NCBI RefSeq assembly: GCF_033568475.1 | Contig: NC_133121.1 | Location: 83,162,589-83,226,588 of the forward strand | Reading direction: 5' to 3' | Length of the DNA: 64,000 nucleotides | Origin: Henckelia pumila | Lineage: Eukaryota > Streptophyta > Magnoliopsida > Lamiales > Gesneriaceae | Shown here: in pieces, positions 24,338 through 36,571 of the stretch | Layout: each line of letters starts with the position of its first letter | Position numbering within the stretch: the first letter of the stretch is position 1 | The notes under the pieces: model-generated | What the model saw: the letters and a program-made list of their open reading frames with translations, nothing else | Database searches by the model: none | Told to the model about the DNA's origin: nothing | Program-made: the position numbers and the translations under genes

Positions 24338-24351
24338 ATTCTCCCCCTCTA
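24338..24351 (-). promoter_or_regulatory. Polypurine tract of the Tekay-type element
   Basis: Minus-strand AGAGGGGGAGAAT precedes the LTR start TGTAATGCC. Confidence 0.8.
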
Positions 24352-24446
24352 AGATTCGATTTCGTCCTCGAAATCTAACAGAACACAACGGAACTAGAAA
24401 GAATCATACTGAAGAAGAACTCACCTCAATCAAACAACTCTAGAAA

Positions 24447-26083
24447 TCACTGCCTCATATCGGATTCGGTCTCCCAAGTTGCCTCTTCAACTCCGTGACG
24501 ACTCCACTGAATCTTCACTAACGGAATTGACTTGTTTCTGAGCTGCTTCTCTTTCCTGTCAAGAATCTGAATCGGTCTCTCGAAGTAACTAGAGTCTCAT
24601 CGAGTTCGGCCTCGTCCGGTTGAAGAACATGGGACGGATCCGGATGATATTTCCGCAACATCGAAACGTGAAACACATCGTGGATGCTTGAAAGAGATGG
24701 AGGAAGAGCAATCCTATAGGCAAGATCGCCTATCTTCTCCAAGATCTCATACGAACCAATGAATCTCAGCAATAACTTCCCTCTTTTCCCGAATCTGGCA
24801 GTACCTCGGAACGGAGAAATCTTCAAAAACACACGGTATCCCTGATCAAAACACAGTGGTCTGCGTCTGATATTCACATACTTGTCTTGTTGATCTTGGC
24901 CTATCTTCATTCTGATTCGAATCAACTTCACTTTCTCTGCCATATCGCGAATCATATCTGGACCCAACTCAGGTGATTCTGAAATCTCATCCCAAAACAA
25001 TGAAGATCTGCACTTCTTCCCGTATAAAGCTTCAAAAGGTACCATACCAATACTCGCTTGGAAGCTGTTATTGTACGAAAACTCCACTAGAGGCAAAGAA
25101 TCCTGCCAACTTGATCCAAAATCAAGCAGTAATGCACGAAGCATATCTTCCAAAAGTCTGGATCGTACGCTCAGACTGACCGTCGTTCTGAGGGTGATAT
25201 GCTGTGCTCAAGTGCAAACAAGTACCCAATGCCTCCTAAAAACTGTGCCAAAAGTGAGAAGTGAATCTCTGATCTCTGTCTGATACTATCGACTTCGGCA
25301 CGCCGTGCAATCTCACAACCTCTCTGACATACAACTCGACCATCTGGTCGTGACGGTATGTCATCCTGTATGGAATGAAACAAGCAGATTTTGTCAGCCG
25401 GTCAAACAATACACAAATCGCATCATAACCTCTGACTGAACGCGGTAGCTTCGTGACAAAATTCATAGAGATGTGATCCCACTTCCATTCCGGAACTGGC
25501 AAACTGTGGAATAATCCACCTGGTTTCTTTCTCTCGGCTTTCACCTGTTGACAATTCAGACAACGGGACACAAACCTCGTGACGTCTCCCTTCAGCTGTT
25601 TCCACCAGAACTGAGTCTTCAAGTCATTATACATCTTTCGGCCTCCGGTATGAACACTGAACCGACTGCAATGCACCTTTCGAAGAATACGCTGTCTCAA
25701 CTCAGAAACATCGGGCACAACAATACTGTTATTCACAAATAACACATCATCCCTGACCTGAAACTCTGACTGATGACCTGATCTGACCCTCTCTATCAAA
25801 CTCTGACTGCTCGGATCAGATCTCTTATTCTCTCTAATCAACTGAAATAACTCTGGCTCGGCCTGAATCGCAAAAACTCTGATGGATCTCTTATCGGTCT
25901 CAAACTCCAAACCAGAAGTACAACAATCTTCAATCAATTGAGAGAAACCAATTGTAGTAAGAGATAAGGAACAAAGCTTCCGACTAAGAGCATCTGCAGC
26001 TGCATTCAAATTTCCAGGATAATACTTGATCTCACAGTCGAAGTCCTTAAGCAAATCCATCCATCTCCTCTGTCTCATGTCTA
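24447..26083 (-). pseudogene. Tekay-type chromovirus RNase H end, integrase and chromodomain
   Basis: The fragment starts with the end of RNase H (MRQRRWMDLLKDFD, YYPGNLNAAADALSRK). Integrase follows: zinc-binding H..H..CLNC, core blocks VTKLPRSVRGYDAI and SIVSDRDQRFTSHF, then a shift near 25236 and NNSFQASIGMVPFEALYGKK. A GPY-like block (RFIGSYEILEKIGDLAYRIAL) precedes a C-terminal chromodomain, IPLVKIQWSRHGVEEATWET, which is reached only after a frameshift near 24590. The 5' half (gag to RT) and the 5' LTR are absent: homology stops abruptly at about 26083. Confidence 0.85.
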
Positions 26084-27733
26084 TATAAATAAGATCATTA
26101 AAATATATGAAAGTGCAAAGCTGTGGGGCGAAATATTCTCATAAAAAGTACAAGATATGTACCCAAATCACACTAAAACACATTTCATACTGAAAATCTT
26201 GGCAATATTTGTGCCATAACATGTGGACTGTGTGCCAATCCTAACAATGTAGTCTCTCTGAATGAATACGAAACAAGTGACTACAGAAGGAACTGTTGAT
26301 GATGCCCAAGGGAATTCCCACCACAGTCAGCGACGATCTTCGCCACCAGTAAGAACCAGACTTCTGAAATACGACATTAGATAACACATGTTAAATATAA
26401 CACAACAGGGGAAAACAAAATTTGGAATAATTGAGAAGGTAGGAAAATCAAAGATGAGTGGAAAACAACATACTATGCGCATTTATGGAGAAAACGAATG
26501 ATAGAACAGAGCCGCATATAAGCACATAAAAAATAACTGGAGAGAATATGCTAGCATGAATCTATAGTTAAAACATTGAAGAAAGCCACAGATAACGAGT
26601 AAACGAGTGCATTTAGTTTCCACCAAATGAAATTGAGGAAGATTCATTTGAGATGCTTCGAATATATTCATGTTCAAGAAAAGGCATTAGGTGGAATGAA
26701 ATAACCATAAATTTATAAATGAAAACACAGTGGAAGCATATCAAACATTATCAGCAATGACATTATGATGCTGTGAAAATGTCAATCAATGGAAAAATTG
26801 TGAATATGCAGAATTGTTCATAGGAGGAACTAGAGTGCACGCGGAAACCCAAATTATGAATACTGTACAGTCGTTCTCAATGTACTTTCCTCGAATTATT
26901 GGTTGGAAACTACAGGACACTCATGCTGACCAATGATCCAGTGATTATTATGAATAAGGTGGGTCCATAATACCCCCAAAACGAACCCATAAACTTCTGA
27001 TATGTATTTTTAAATGGAAAAACAAAAAGGAAATAAAACAATCAATACAAACTATGAAACCAACTAATTGTTAAGTACAAATTTACAACAATAGATCATG
27101 ATATGTCCAGAAATACATCTACGACTTCAAATCATTAATTGGCAAAGAAAAGCAGTAAATTACCTAGCTCAAGTTTAATAATCACTATGAATGTAAAGAT
27201 GAAAATGAAGATGAAAAACAAGAATTCCGTTCTTGGCGGGTCAAGTGAGAATGGAGAAATGCAATGTGTACCTTGTCTAAAAATAATGAAACAAGAAACT
27301 AAAAAGAAAATCATCAGGCTTCTCTAAAACAAGAAATTAAGCAGAGAATCCTCAGGCTTCTCTGAAATAAGAATGAATTAGATAATGTCTTTGACATCAA
27401 ATTACTAAAATGTAACATTAACATAATCTTCATCCACCACTAACTACCAATAAGAGACAATCCGCTGAGAGGAACAAAAATTCCCTATCCTTATCATAGT
27501 TACAACAGAACAGACTTCACTTTAGCATGATGTACCATTGCTAAACCTGTGAAGTCAAAGGGCATTACACAAAGGACAAAGATCATCTACATATCTGGGT
27601 AGTTTTTTTTATCACATTGACTTTACTACACAAATTTACTAGACCCCATGTAATTCACAAGGCTTATGAGCCAAGACTCTGACAAATAAACGAAATTCTA
27701 TCAATAACCAACATCCTTGTACCAAATTCATAC
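26084..27733. other. Unassigned DNA between the Tekay fragment and the CACTA gene
   Basis: The stretch is AT-rich with no convincing gene. Part of it should be the 3' end of the CACTA element whose gene ends at 27734, but I found no CACTA terminal motif. On the minus strand a TTTCAG acceptor near 26368 opens a short frame ending in LTGGEDRR, too little to call an exon. The left edge is a rearrangement junction. Confidence 0.35.
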
Positions 27734-30700
27734 CTATTCATAAACATGTTCTTGTATACATTCTGTCAACTCCGAAAGCACCTCTTTAATTTCTTCTAAA
27801 GAGTACTCACCTTTTGAGAACTGTCACATATATTATGTTAATAAAAAATCAATCAACAATAACTTTGCAAATTTAAAACAATTTAGTTGTAATTATTTTA
27901 GTTAAGAAAGATTAATATTTATCATAGTGAAATGCTCTCGATATTCTCAACTTCTTGAATAATTTGTCTCATATATCTCATCACATAAAGAACACATTGT
28001 TTTGCATCTGGCTGCCGAGGACCCTATGGTAGTAGAGAAAAATTGTTGGTGACAAATTTAGATATTTAAACATAATATATTAAACATAAATTATGCATAC
28101 TTGTACTACTACCCACATAGCATTCTTTCTACCCTTCCTTCCTTTATTTGAGTTAAACAATCTCAAGGCCCTTCATATACTTGATATATGAGTTTTTGAA
28201 TGAGTGAAATAAATATTTGATAAAAATAAATAAATATGAACTCACATTTCCACTACATGTTTCCAATCATCAACACGAATGCGGTGACTTAAGGAATCCA
28301 ACACATAAATAACATCCTTGTATGGTTGAATAACAGTGAGAATCCAATGATAGCTACGCAAAAAAAGACATAATTAGTGCTTATAATTCAATAAATTATC
28401 GAAATAAATCAACCAAATTGATATTTAAATTTTTACTTACCCGATATTACATGGCGCCAAAACTAGTTGATCAACCGATGCACTACTCAGTCTATCTGCT
28501 AAAGCACTCGCCCTTTGGTTCAACCTTTCAAGCTTCCTCTTTTTGTCGTGTGTAGTTTCTCCCATATCCGAGATTCTGTGTGGATTCACAAATCTGAATT
28601 TTCCTTCCTTGTTATCTCCCAACATTTTTTTGTAAAGATACCTTTCATTGTAAATATAATAAAATAAGCATGCATGTAAGTACAAATATGAAGTTGCTGA
28701 ATTACTTAGCTTAAACCAAAAAACTTACCATATATAGGCAATTACACAATTGCTTGATATTGGCCCAACATGATACAAACCATCAATGTCCTCATAGTGC
28801 AAAAGAATTACACAATCATCATCGAACACCTCACGATCTAAACGCAGTGATATAAATCTTCCTTTACCCAAAGCATGCTTGCTATAACAATACATCATAT
28901 GTAGTGACATTGGGACACCAGGTGACACATCATGTCTCTCTTTGGGTGGTGCCAAATACTTCTTTTGAGGCTTCTATTAATTGTAAATACATACAAATTA
29001 GATAGGTTGAATAATGAAAAAAGTTACAATATCACATATACCTTATCTTGCTCCACTATCAAGTGTTGTGGCCAAGACACATGGGTTCCAAGAGCATCAC
29101 CCACTACTTCACATTCATTTGCAATAGGAAATGGCAAAGGCGCTGATTCCTCAACTACTACATCAATAGAGACTCGGTAGCAATTCTTTGGTAATGGAAC
29201 CCCATGAAGCAACTTTTGAGGATCAACACAAATAATTGTACCATAAGCAACAATATTTGTGCTATATTCCAAACTTAATGCAGCTGATTTACCATAAAAA
29301 AGAAAAATAGGCATGTCAATAAATTTTATTACCTCTATTTAATATGACTAAAACTACTGCCATACCTGTACAGCATCGGCTTTGCTCCAAATCTGCACGT
29401 CTTCATGATCATTTTCTTCCATCTTGGCTTGGTTAACTTGATTTTTCACTGAGCAACTGCCTTTATCCTCCATTAAAACGTCGCGTGCACCCATGTTATA
29501 CATCATTGCTTCAAGTTTTGTATACGTGCACCTTGTTCTGAAATTATTCTATTTGCTTCCATCAACTTCCTTTCATGCTCATTGATTACATCTGTGGGAA
29601 CTCCAACACTCTTCAATGTTCTGCCAGCATTGAAATATAAGGTTGGAGTGACATGACCTCCAATCCCCCTCACACGCCCATCATATTCTTTGGTCTCAAG
29701 TGCTTTTGTAAGTATATCCTCTTTTGTCCCTTCAATTCTCAGCACACCATCTTGTTTTTGTTGGATATAATCATCCTATCATGCACATTAAAAGAATAAT
29801 TAATAAAACAATTGTCATTTCAACAATATTGCTGATTTTCTGAAATGTGAATTCACTTACAATCTTTTGTACTCTTTGCGTCAAATCCTCCCCTTCAAAG
29901 TCTCCTGCTTTGTTGGCTCGTCCTTTCTTCCACATAATAGCCCTGTTAATGTCATCATCGTCACATAATTCAGCCGCCTACAACAAGAAAAATACAATAA
30001 CATATGTGAATAAATTGTATATGAATAATTTGGAGGGTTTGTAAAGAAATATAATACTTACCATTTCAGATGCAAAGCGTGCATATCCCTTGCGTGAAAG
30101 CCGATGAGGATATACATTTTATTTTCTTCTCTCTTTTTGTTGCTCACTTAGTTTCTAGTCATTTCAAATATGCGACAAACCAAATTTGAATAATAGTTAA
30201 AGAATAACTTTTGGTTGATTATGTACAAATTATAAATAATAAAGAATCTTACAATGAAGTCTCCAGACATACGACTGATGACAAACGCACTCCAATCATC
30301 TTTTGGTATACCATGACCAGCAGGTGGTTCATACAACTCCTCAGGTTTATCAAGCTTGCTTAAAATAAACGTCTGAGTGAGATGGGCTTTGTATTGACGC
30401 CACTTACTGTTTGCTGATCTCAAACAGCCCTTCTTCCACTTTGCGTCAACATTATATAACAACTACAAATAACAAAAGTGAAAATACGTTAGAAAGATTT
30501 AATCACATAATATTAAATATATCCTAAAGTTTAATACATGCTAAATTACTTACATTAACCGAATCCCATATCAATTCTTTAACATCTCCTGGAACTTGCT
30601 TTCATGTCTTGTAAGAAATCTTAACCTTCTTCCCGTGCAACCACACCAATGTAACTCTGCATTGCAATAACAGCTTCTCCAACTGGTTGTCCAAGTTTAT

Positions 30701-30884
30701 TGAATGCATCATTTTTAACTCCTTCAACTCTTTTTATTGCAAGACTATCCATTTTTGTGCGACCTCTAGGAGTTCTAGTGGTTTCGGTGTCAGCAGAATC
30801 CAACCCAGTGTTACCACACCAACTCTCTCTAGTGGCAGCATATTCTACTTTTTCTTTACCCTTTCCCATTTTTGCTTTTTTCAC
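27734..30884 (-). pseudogene. CACTA-associated Ptta/En-Spm plus Ulp1-like protease gene, about 12 exons
   Basis: Exons can be read from 30884 down, with GT donors: the Ptta/En-Spm part (WKKGCLRSANSKWRQYKAHL, then NVYPHRLSRKGYARF, then KEYDGRVRGIGGHVTPT), the block LLHGVPLPKNCYRV..DALGTHVSWPQHLI, and a C-terminal Ulp1-type cysteine peptidase. The peptidase shows His in YHWILTVI (28260-28351), Asp in VLDSL, and Cys in AKQCVLYVMRYM (27922-28024). The last exon ends EEIKEVLSELTECIQEHVYE. The 5' part is broken: a one-base insertion and TGA near 30600-30630, TAA in the exon near 30110, and a frameshift near 29510. Such genes accompany CACTA transposons in plants and the protease is thought to act on SUMO-like conjugates. 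The peptidase end looks better preserved than the start. Confidence 0.75.
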
Positions 30885-32242
30885 TAATCTTTATTGTTTG
30901 CAATTGTAGAGGGCAGAACCAACTTCACTTTGTCATGTAAACCCCTGCATAGAAGAGTAAATTTAACAAGAACATAATTAAAGGTGCAAAATATTTCAAG
31001 TAACGGTCGAGGGTGGCTGGGTTTTTAATCATAAACATTCAAATTAAGGTTCAAGGTGGCTGAGATATTGCATTGACAATAATCTGATGATGAGTTCAAT
31101 TTCGTCATCGGATGTGTATTCTTGTGCTACTGCAACCACTCTTGATCACGCCACCACAGAGATGAACAATATGCATATTTTTTATGACATTCTTGCACAT
31201 TATGAATAAATTGATTAATTAGCTGATTAATTATTGAAATAACCATAAAAAATTAAATATGATAGAAAAAGAATTATGCGTTTTTTGTTTGTGTGTTTGA
31301 TTCCTCGAGAAATGAACATTTATTTCTGAAATATGACAAACTAATAAGGGGGCAAGGGATGAGCAGGAAATGAAATGTCTTACATACAAACGAAACACGA
31401 AACATTATCAAATCCAAAAGTTCTAATGTTCTAATTAATTTGAGTAGAAAAACAGCCTCTTCCGGACAGTGGTAAGACAAGGTAGCAGGTTTCTATTCAT
31501 CAGTGATTTCGACTTGATAATATGTTTTACATTATTTTAAGAGGTAATTTGATGTTTTATATCAAGGAGGACCACATCTGGAAGCATATCTGGTCAGTTG
31601 AAGATGCTGTTAAGGTGGATAAAAAAGAACAAAGATTTTGTTTATGAATATCATCCTCTAGGTAACAAGGAATCACCGAGATAAAGGCTCCACATCCACT
31701 GGAAGCACTAAGTGAATTAACAAAAATAGAAAAGTCACTTACTGAGATAATCATGTCAGCTTTGCTAGCTTGAACACCATTTACATGCCTCACAAATGAC
31801 GAGCCAGCCACACATAAAAACCTACAGAGATATAACAAGTAAAAATATAATGAATAAAGTTAGCAAAATGAATGTTTTATCAATACCATTTCAGAAAAAA
31901 CCATATCTTGTGACAATATCATGTTCTATTGTCCTACCTGAGATATGAACACAACTCCTCATGATCATTAAGCAAATAATTAGCTAATCATCAGTAATTA
32001 AAAAAAAATACCACAATTTCAAGGCAAAGAGGGAGCGGATAGTGAAGAACAAAAACTTTCCAGGAAAAAACCATCAAAATCAGTCATCCCGAAAATAGGC
32101 CCGATAATATGAAATAGAGTGCTGGTCACTTAAAGTAAAACTTCAGTACTTAATTAACATATCAATTTTTTAAACCATGGTTCAAAGCGTAAATAACATA
32201 TCAATTTTTTACAAACTCATCTCAAAAGTGAAACTTCAGTAC
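30885..32242. other. Region between the two CACTA genes, with two exon-like blocks
   Basis: Mostly AT-rich and non-coding, probably the interior of the CACTA element or inserted DNA. Apart from the exon-like pair at 31743-31983 (listed separately) nothing is recognisable. Confidence 0.35.
31743..31983 (-). other. Two phase-compatible exon-like blocks of unknown gene
   Basis: Block 31983-31938 (NYLLNDHEELCSYLR, donor CAG|GTAGGA) and block 31821-31743 (FLCVAGSSFVRHVNGV, then QASKADMIIS, donor CA|GTAAGT) join in phase across an intron with a TCTGTAG acceptor. I do not recognise the protein. A possible continuation follows the TTAACAG acceptor near 31600 and ends within about 15 codons. They may be fragments of a captured host gene, or chance. 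Confidence 0.3.
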
Positions 32243-32600
32243 TTAATTATTTTCAACCCAAATCCCATCACAGTCTTCACGAATGCATGGTTCATTGTCA
32301 TCTGCAACATCAACATCCATTGGTGCTAACCCTCTGCTAGAAGACTGATAATGCATTGCAGTTTCTTCCAAATCTTCACCCTTTGTGTATTCAAAGTACT
32401 CCCTACTTGGAATCGCAAGTACAACACTCCATAAATGATCTTCAGGATCTTCAATGTAAAAAACTTGCTTCGCTTGGTTCGCTAAAATAAATGAATCAGA
32501 TTTGTATCCAATTCTATGGAGGTTTACCAACATGAATCCAAGATCATCTACCTTGATACCATTACTATTCTCCACCCAATTACCATTTAAAAATACGGCA
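32243..32600 (-). pseudogene. C-terminal end of a CACTA TNP2-type transposase (DUF4216)
   Basis: The frame 32575-32243 reads GIKVDDLGFMLVNLHRIGYK, then ANQAKQVFYIEDPEDHLWSVVL, and ends CDGIWVENN. These are the signature blocks of the DUF4216 domain found at the end of plant TNP2-type transposases. Upstream, VFLNGNWVENSNG continues the domain but runs into a stop near 32605. The transposase core (DDE part) is missing. It lies head-to-tail with the Ulp1-like gene, as expected for one CACTA element on the minus strand. Confidence 0.8.
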
Positions 32601-33450
32601 CGTCAAAGCTTACTACTAACATTTAAATAGGATGGGGAAATGTGAGTTACTATAAACAAATTACTTACATAAAATACATTTGAAAATAATCGAGAAATCC
32701 TCACAACAATATGAAACTGAAATGAAAATTTAAAATTTTAAACATTTGAAGTACTCAAAAATAATCATTTAAGATACTGACAATGAAAATACTAAAAATC
32801 TGGATCTTTAAAGACTTAACATAAAATAGTTTAACAACATAATAATAATAATAAACATATGAAAATATTTTTCTTTCAAAACATTAGAGCTTCTGATCTG
32901 TCGTGTCATGCAATTTCTTCGCCTCATGGACTCTTCAGCCGTGCCACCAAAGCTTTTAAGTCGAATCTGCTAATCCAACTGCACCATTCAAGTATAGTGA
33001 GTCTAATGATTCAGCAAGATTAAAAACGTGCATATTGATAACGTAATAGCTTCAAAATACTTTAAACTTAAAATGACTTGAACATACATAACATGATACC
33101 TTGAACTTGAAAAATTTTAACATAAACATCATGGAACTTTAAACTTAAAATCTTGAACATGAACTTCAAAACTCTTAAAAGATGCAAGGAACTTAAACAT
33201 AGACATCAACTTACTTAACTTTAAATCTTGAAAGTAGACTTCATGCATTTCCTCAAAACTTTACCATTTCATTCTTAAATAAACATTTACACTAACATCT
33301 AATGAAAATCATGCAACTTGGACAAACATCAAACCATGAACATAACATAAAAACTTATGATTTTGGGGTGATGAATTATGTGAAATTGTGGCAACCATTA
33401 TAATGGGCACATTCATAGTTCCTGTTGATCAACAAGCATTTTTTTTCTTT

Positions 33451-33640
33451 TCTGAGGCCATTTTCGAGATCATCTCGGAGTACCTAACCCGTACATTGAG
33501 CCATATGGCATTATGCCTCGTAACATTCGTTCATTCATTTTTGGAGGCCACTCCAGAGCTCATCCCGGAGTACCTAACCCGTACATTGAGCCATATTTGG
33601 AAAGGTCCCTCCGGAGCTCAAATCGGAGTACCAGTCCCGT
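33451..33640. repeat. Tandem repeat of about 90 bp inside the LTR
   Basis: The block GAGGCCA..CGGAGTACCTAACCCGTACATTGAGCCATAT occurs at 33454 and again at 33544 (period 90). A degraded third partial copy begins near 33607 (GGAGCTCAAATCGGAGTACC). Confidence 0.8.
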
Positions 33641-34988
33641 ATTGCCACCACAAAGACACATAAAACATCAAAATGTTTTCGTACATCAACATATCATATC
33701 TTCATACTTCATCATAACATCATTCATTCATGCTTCATCATCTTATCATTTCATCATAACATTCATTTCATTATGAAGCATCATCATACTATCGTAATTT
33801 CCTTCATAAACTTTCATTCATGAACATAAAACTTTACTCAATGACTTAATGCATGTATTAGATGATTGAAAATCATACTTGCATATTGAACATAGGTTTC
33901 ATGAATGAAACTTAGGCATTTACATGCATACATAACAAACATAACCGATTCAAGTGAGTCGTTCTTTTTGTTCTTGATTTAAAACTTGAAACTTTTTGCA
34001 TAGAAAATCTTAAATAAATTTTAGAAGCCTTAAAAGATCATAACCATGAATTTAGGACACAAAAATCAAAACATAAGAAAAATAATTCGAAGCTCCAGTG
34101 CTCCGGCACTGAAAGAGCAGCGCTGGGGCGCTATACTTGCGCATTGGCAGCTCTGCTGCACTGCAGTTGCTATGCATTCACACTGATATTTCGAGTTTTG
34201 GCACAAAGAATTTGGAAACGCAGTAAACATAAAAGTTTTATCCCTTGATTTGGGATTTCTAATTCCGAAAACCACACCTTAATTAGATATTTCAGTAAAA
34301 CGTTATACTCATTCTCCAAAGATTGGTCAGTGCACAAAAATCAAATCAATCAATACACTTCGGGGAACTTTTGGCCAAACTTTCAAAATGATTTGGACAA
34401 GACTCAAAACATTAAAGTTGTAGATATATGAGATAGATTTCAAATAAAATTGGCCTCATCTCATTTGGATTAGTACACCAGTCGTGATCATAAAAATTGT
34501 AACGGGTGTTACTAATCCGGTGCCACCAAACACAACTTCAACACTTCAAACTTCAAACTCCAAACATAAAATTCTTTTTATCCAAAATCATAACTACATA
34601 AATCATAAAAACTCATTTTCTTTCAATTAAACATCAATTTCCCACCTTTAAAACTTCCAATAACATCATAATCTTCAAAAGATTCATTACTTTCAACCCA
34701 TCTATCAAAAACTTGTCAAGAACGACCACGCATCACAATTTCAACAATTCATAACTTGATACTCGTAATTTCATTCTTCTTCAAAATCATAAACCATTAA
34801 AACATGCACATCAACATACACCTTCATATTAAAATAATTATAATCTTGAATGAGTTTCAAAACCTTAAAATACTTGTTGAAAAACTTGCCTTGATGAAGA
34901 TGGAGTCGATCCGGATTCTTGGCAACGAGCTAACCATGAAAAGGAACGAGATTGGAAGCTTAACTTGCAAATATCTTCAAGGAACCGA

Positions 34989-35041
34989 AGGAAGAAGAAG
35001 AAGAAGAAGAAGAAGAAGAAGAAGAAAAAGAAGAAAAGAGG
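34989..35041. repeat. GAA trinucleotide microsatellite
   Basis: A run of GAA/AAG units. The Arg-rich and Phe-rich open frames across it are artefacts. Confidence 0.9.
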
Positions 35042-35655
35042 AATGGAAAGGGAGGTAACCTTGAGAATGAAGGAAGGAAATTCAAGGGAATAAGGGTGTA
35101 ATGAGGTGGGGAGATGGTGGTTGCATGGGGTAGTGTTTTCTAAATACATAACGTGTACTGACCACTTAAAACGAAGTCTAACTGACACGCCTTAAACCAA
35201 GCTATAAAATTTATACTCTCGACTCTTACGTTATAAACCATATGAATATTATACTTAAAACACTCGTAAAAATATTCTCTATCATTTCGAGAGTAGGTTA
35301 GCTTTGTCCCGTGAGTTCGGAATCAAACTCGACCTGAAACCATAAACTCAATCAAAATCGTTAAATAATATAGACACAATTCATGAAATCATATGCATAA
35401 TCATAACTTAAAACAATTTAAGAATATAAAACCATTTAGTCAAGAATACTCTTTTAAATCATGAATAATAAAATGAAATAAATTAAAAATCATTTAACAC
35501 AACACATGAAATCATTTAATTAAGAATAACTATTAAATCATGGTTAAATAAAATAAAATAACTTAAAACTCATTTAAAATTCATTTAATAAATCATGAAT
35601 AGATTTATGGATTTTTCGGGTATTACATGAATGATATATTCTTGATTATTGATGA

Positions 35656-36536
35656 TTAGATTATTAGAACCAAGATCCTCACAACTTCCCTCAGATCCTT
35701 AATCTGAGGTTTATTAAAAGGTTTGGGGATTTTCCCATACGCGTAGCATTCAGCGGAGTTGTGACCCGCATGACAACAATCAATACAATATTTTGGGAGA
35801 TTTTCATAGATAACTCGTTGTTCCAAAATTCTGCCTCCCATGCCAATATAAATTTCAGAGTGTAATTCCTGCAGTAGATCGACTTCAATGCAAACCCGAC
35901 CCATCATTAATCGCTCTGCCTTTGATGTAAGCTCATCCATCTTCAGCAATTTTCCAACCAGGTTTGCGACAGAGTATAGGTGATGTTTATCAAACAGAGA
36001 AATATGAAGATCGGGGAAACGAACCCAAATAGGTGCAATAGAGCTTTCCTTTTGATAGTCGAACAAAGGCGTCCATTTGAACACTCGAAGAAGATGGCCC
36101 TGAAGGAACCATCTACCCGTACCCCAGAAATGAGTCATGTCTTCTTCAAATTTGAAGTCAATAAATAAGAAATCTGGTCGCAAGAATTTTACAGAGTAAT
36201 GAGCAGCAAAACCAACACCAGCAAACGCTTGAATGGTTCTCTCTTTTGTAGGCCAGCCACCAAAAAATTTTCCAATGAGAGCGAAAGGGTGAGCTTTGCT
36301 CATATCGACCAATTCCTCATCGGAGAAAAATATTTCGGTGCATTTTTATACATAACCTTTTGTTTCACTGGGAGTTGAAAGTCTTCTCCACTTAGGAAAC
36401 TCTTCTTCAACGTTCTTGGAGAGGATGACATGAACGCATCCATGTAAGATCCCTTACCATCGTCTGGTGGTTCAGGATCTAGCCCCGCCAATCCACTGAT
36501 AGGGAAATGCTCAATCCTAGGGTTTCCTCCAACCAT
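35656..36536 (-). pseudogene. LINE-type ORF1 fragment (DUF4283 plus CX2CX4HX4C knuckle)
   Basis: Starts MVGGNPRIEHFPISG at 36536. After a frameshift near 36325 it continues DEELVDMSKAHPFALIGKFF, GVGFAAHYSVKFLRPDF and WVRFPDLHISLFDK, the DUF4283 pattern of plant L1-type ORF1 proteins. The zinc knuckle CIDCCHAGHNSAEC has canonical C-x2-C-x4-H-x4-C spacing. The frame stops at 35656, just before the LTR edge at 35627. ORF2 (endonuclease/RT) is absent. Confidence 0.8.
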
Positions 36537-36571
36537 AGAGAAAGAATTTTTCAATATAGTATATATGTATG

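Larger units (their letters stand above)
32880..35627 (-). repeat. Probable solo LTR of a chromovirus-like gypsy element (left border uncertain)
   Basis: On the minus strand the right edge reads TGTAATACCCGAAAAATCC, a typical start of Tekay/Del-type LTRs. No purine tract, primer site or coding frame of a gypsy element adjoins it. The interior has the mixed composition of a long LTR: AT-rich words of the ACTTAAAACTTGAAA type, a GC-rich word cluster (34093-34160), a GAA microsatellite and tandem 90-bp repeats. I could not fix the left border or the target duplication. Confidence 0.5.

Noticed and set aside
26220-26370. Possible last exon ending LTGGEDRR on the minus strand
   Set aside because: Only about 13 codons after a TTTCAG acceptor, with no partner exon that I can join in phase.
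26084-27733. Terminal CACTA motif for the 3' end of the CACTA element
   Set aside because: Candidates such as CACTAAAACAC near 26167 lack the usual following bases, and no matching inverted end or 3-bp target duplication was found.
33451-33640. CRISPR-like spaced repeats
   Set aside because: Plant nuclear DNA; the units are contiguous tandem copies with a 90-bp period, not repeats with unique spacers.
34804-35188. Arg-rich (plus) and Phe-rich (minus) open frames
   Set aside because: Produced by a GAA repeat inside the probable solo LTR.
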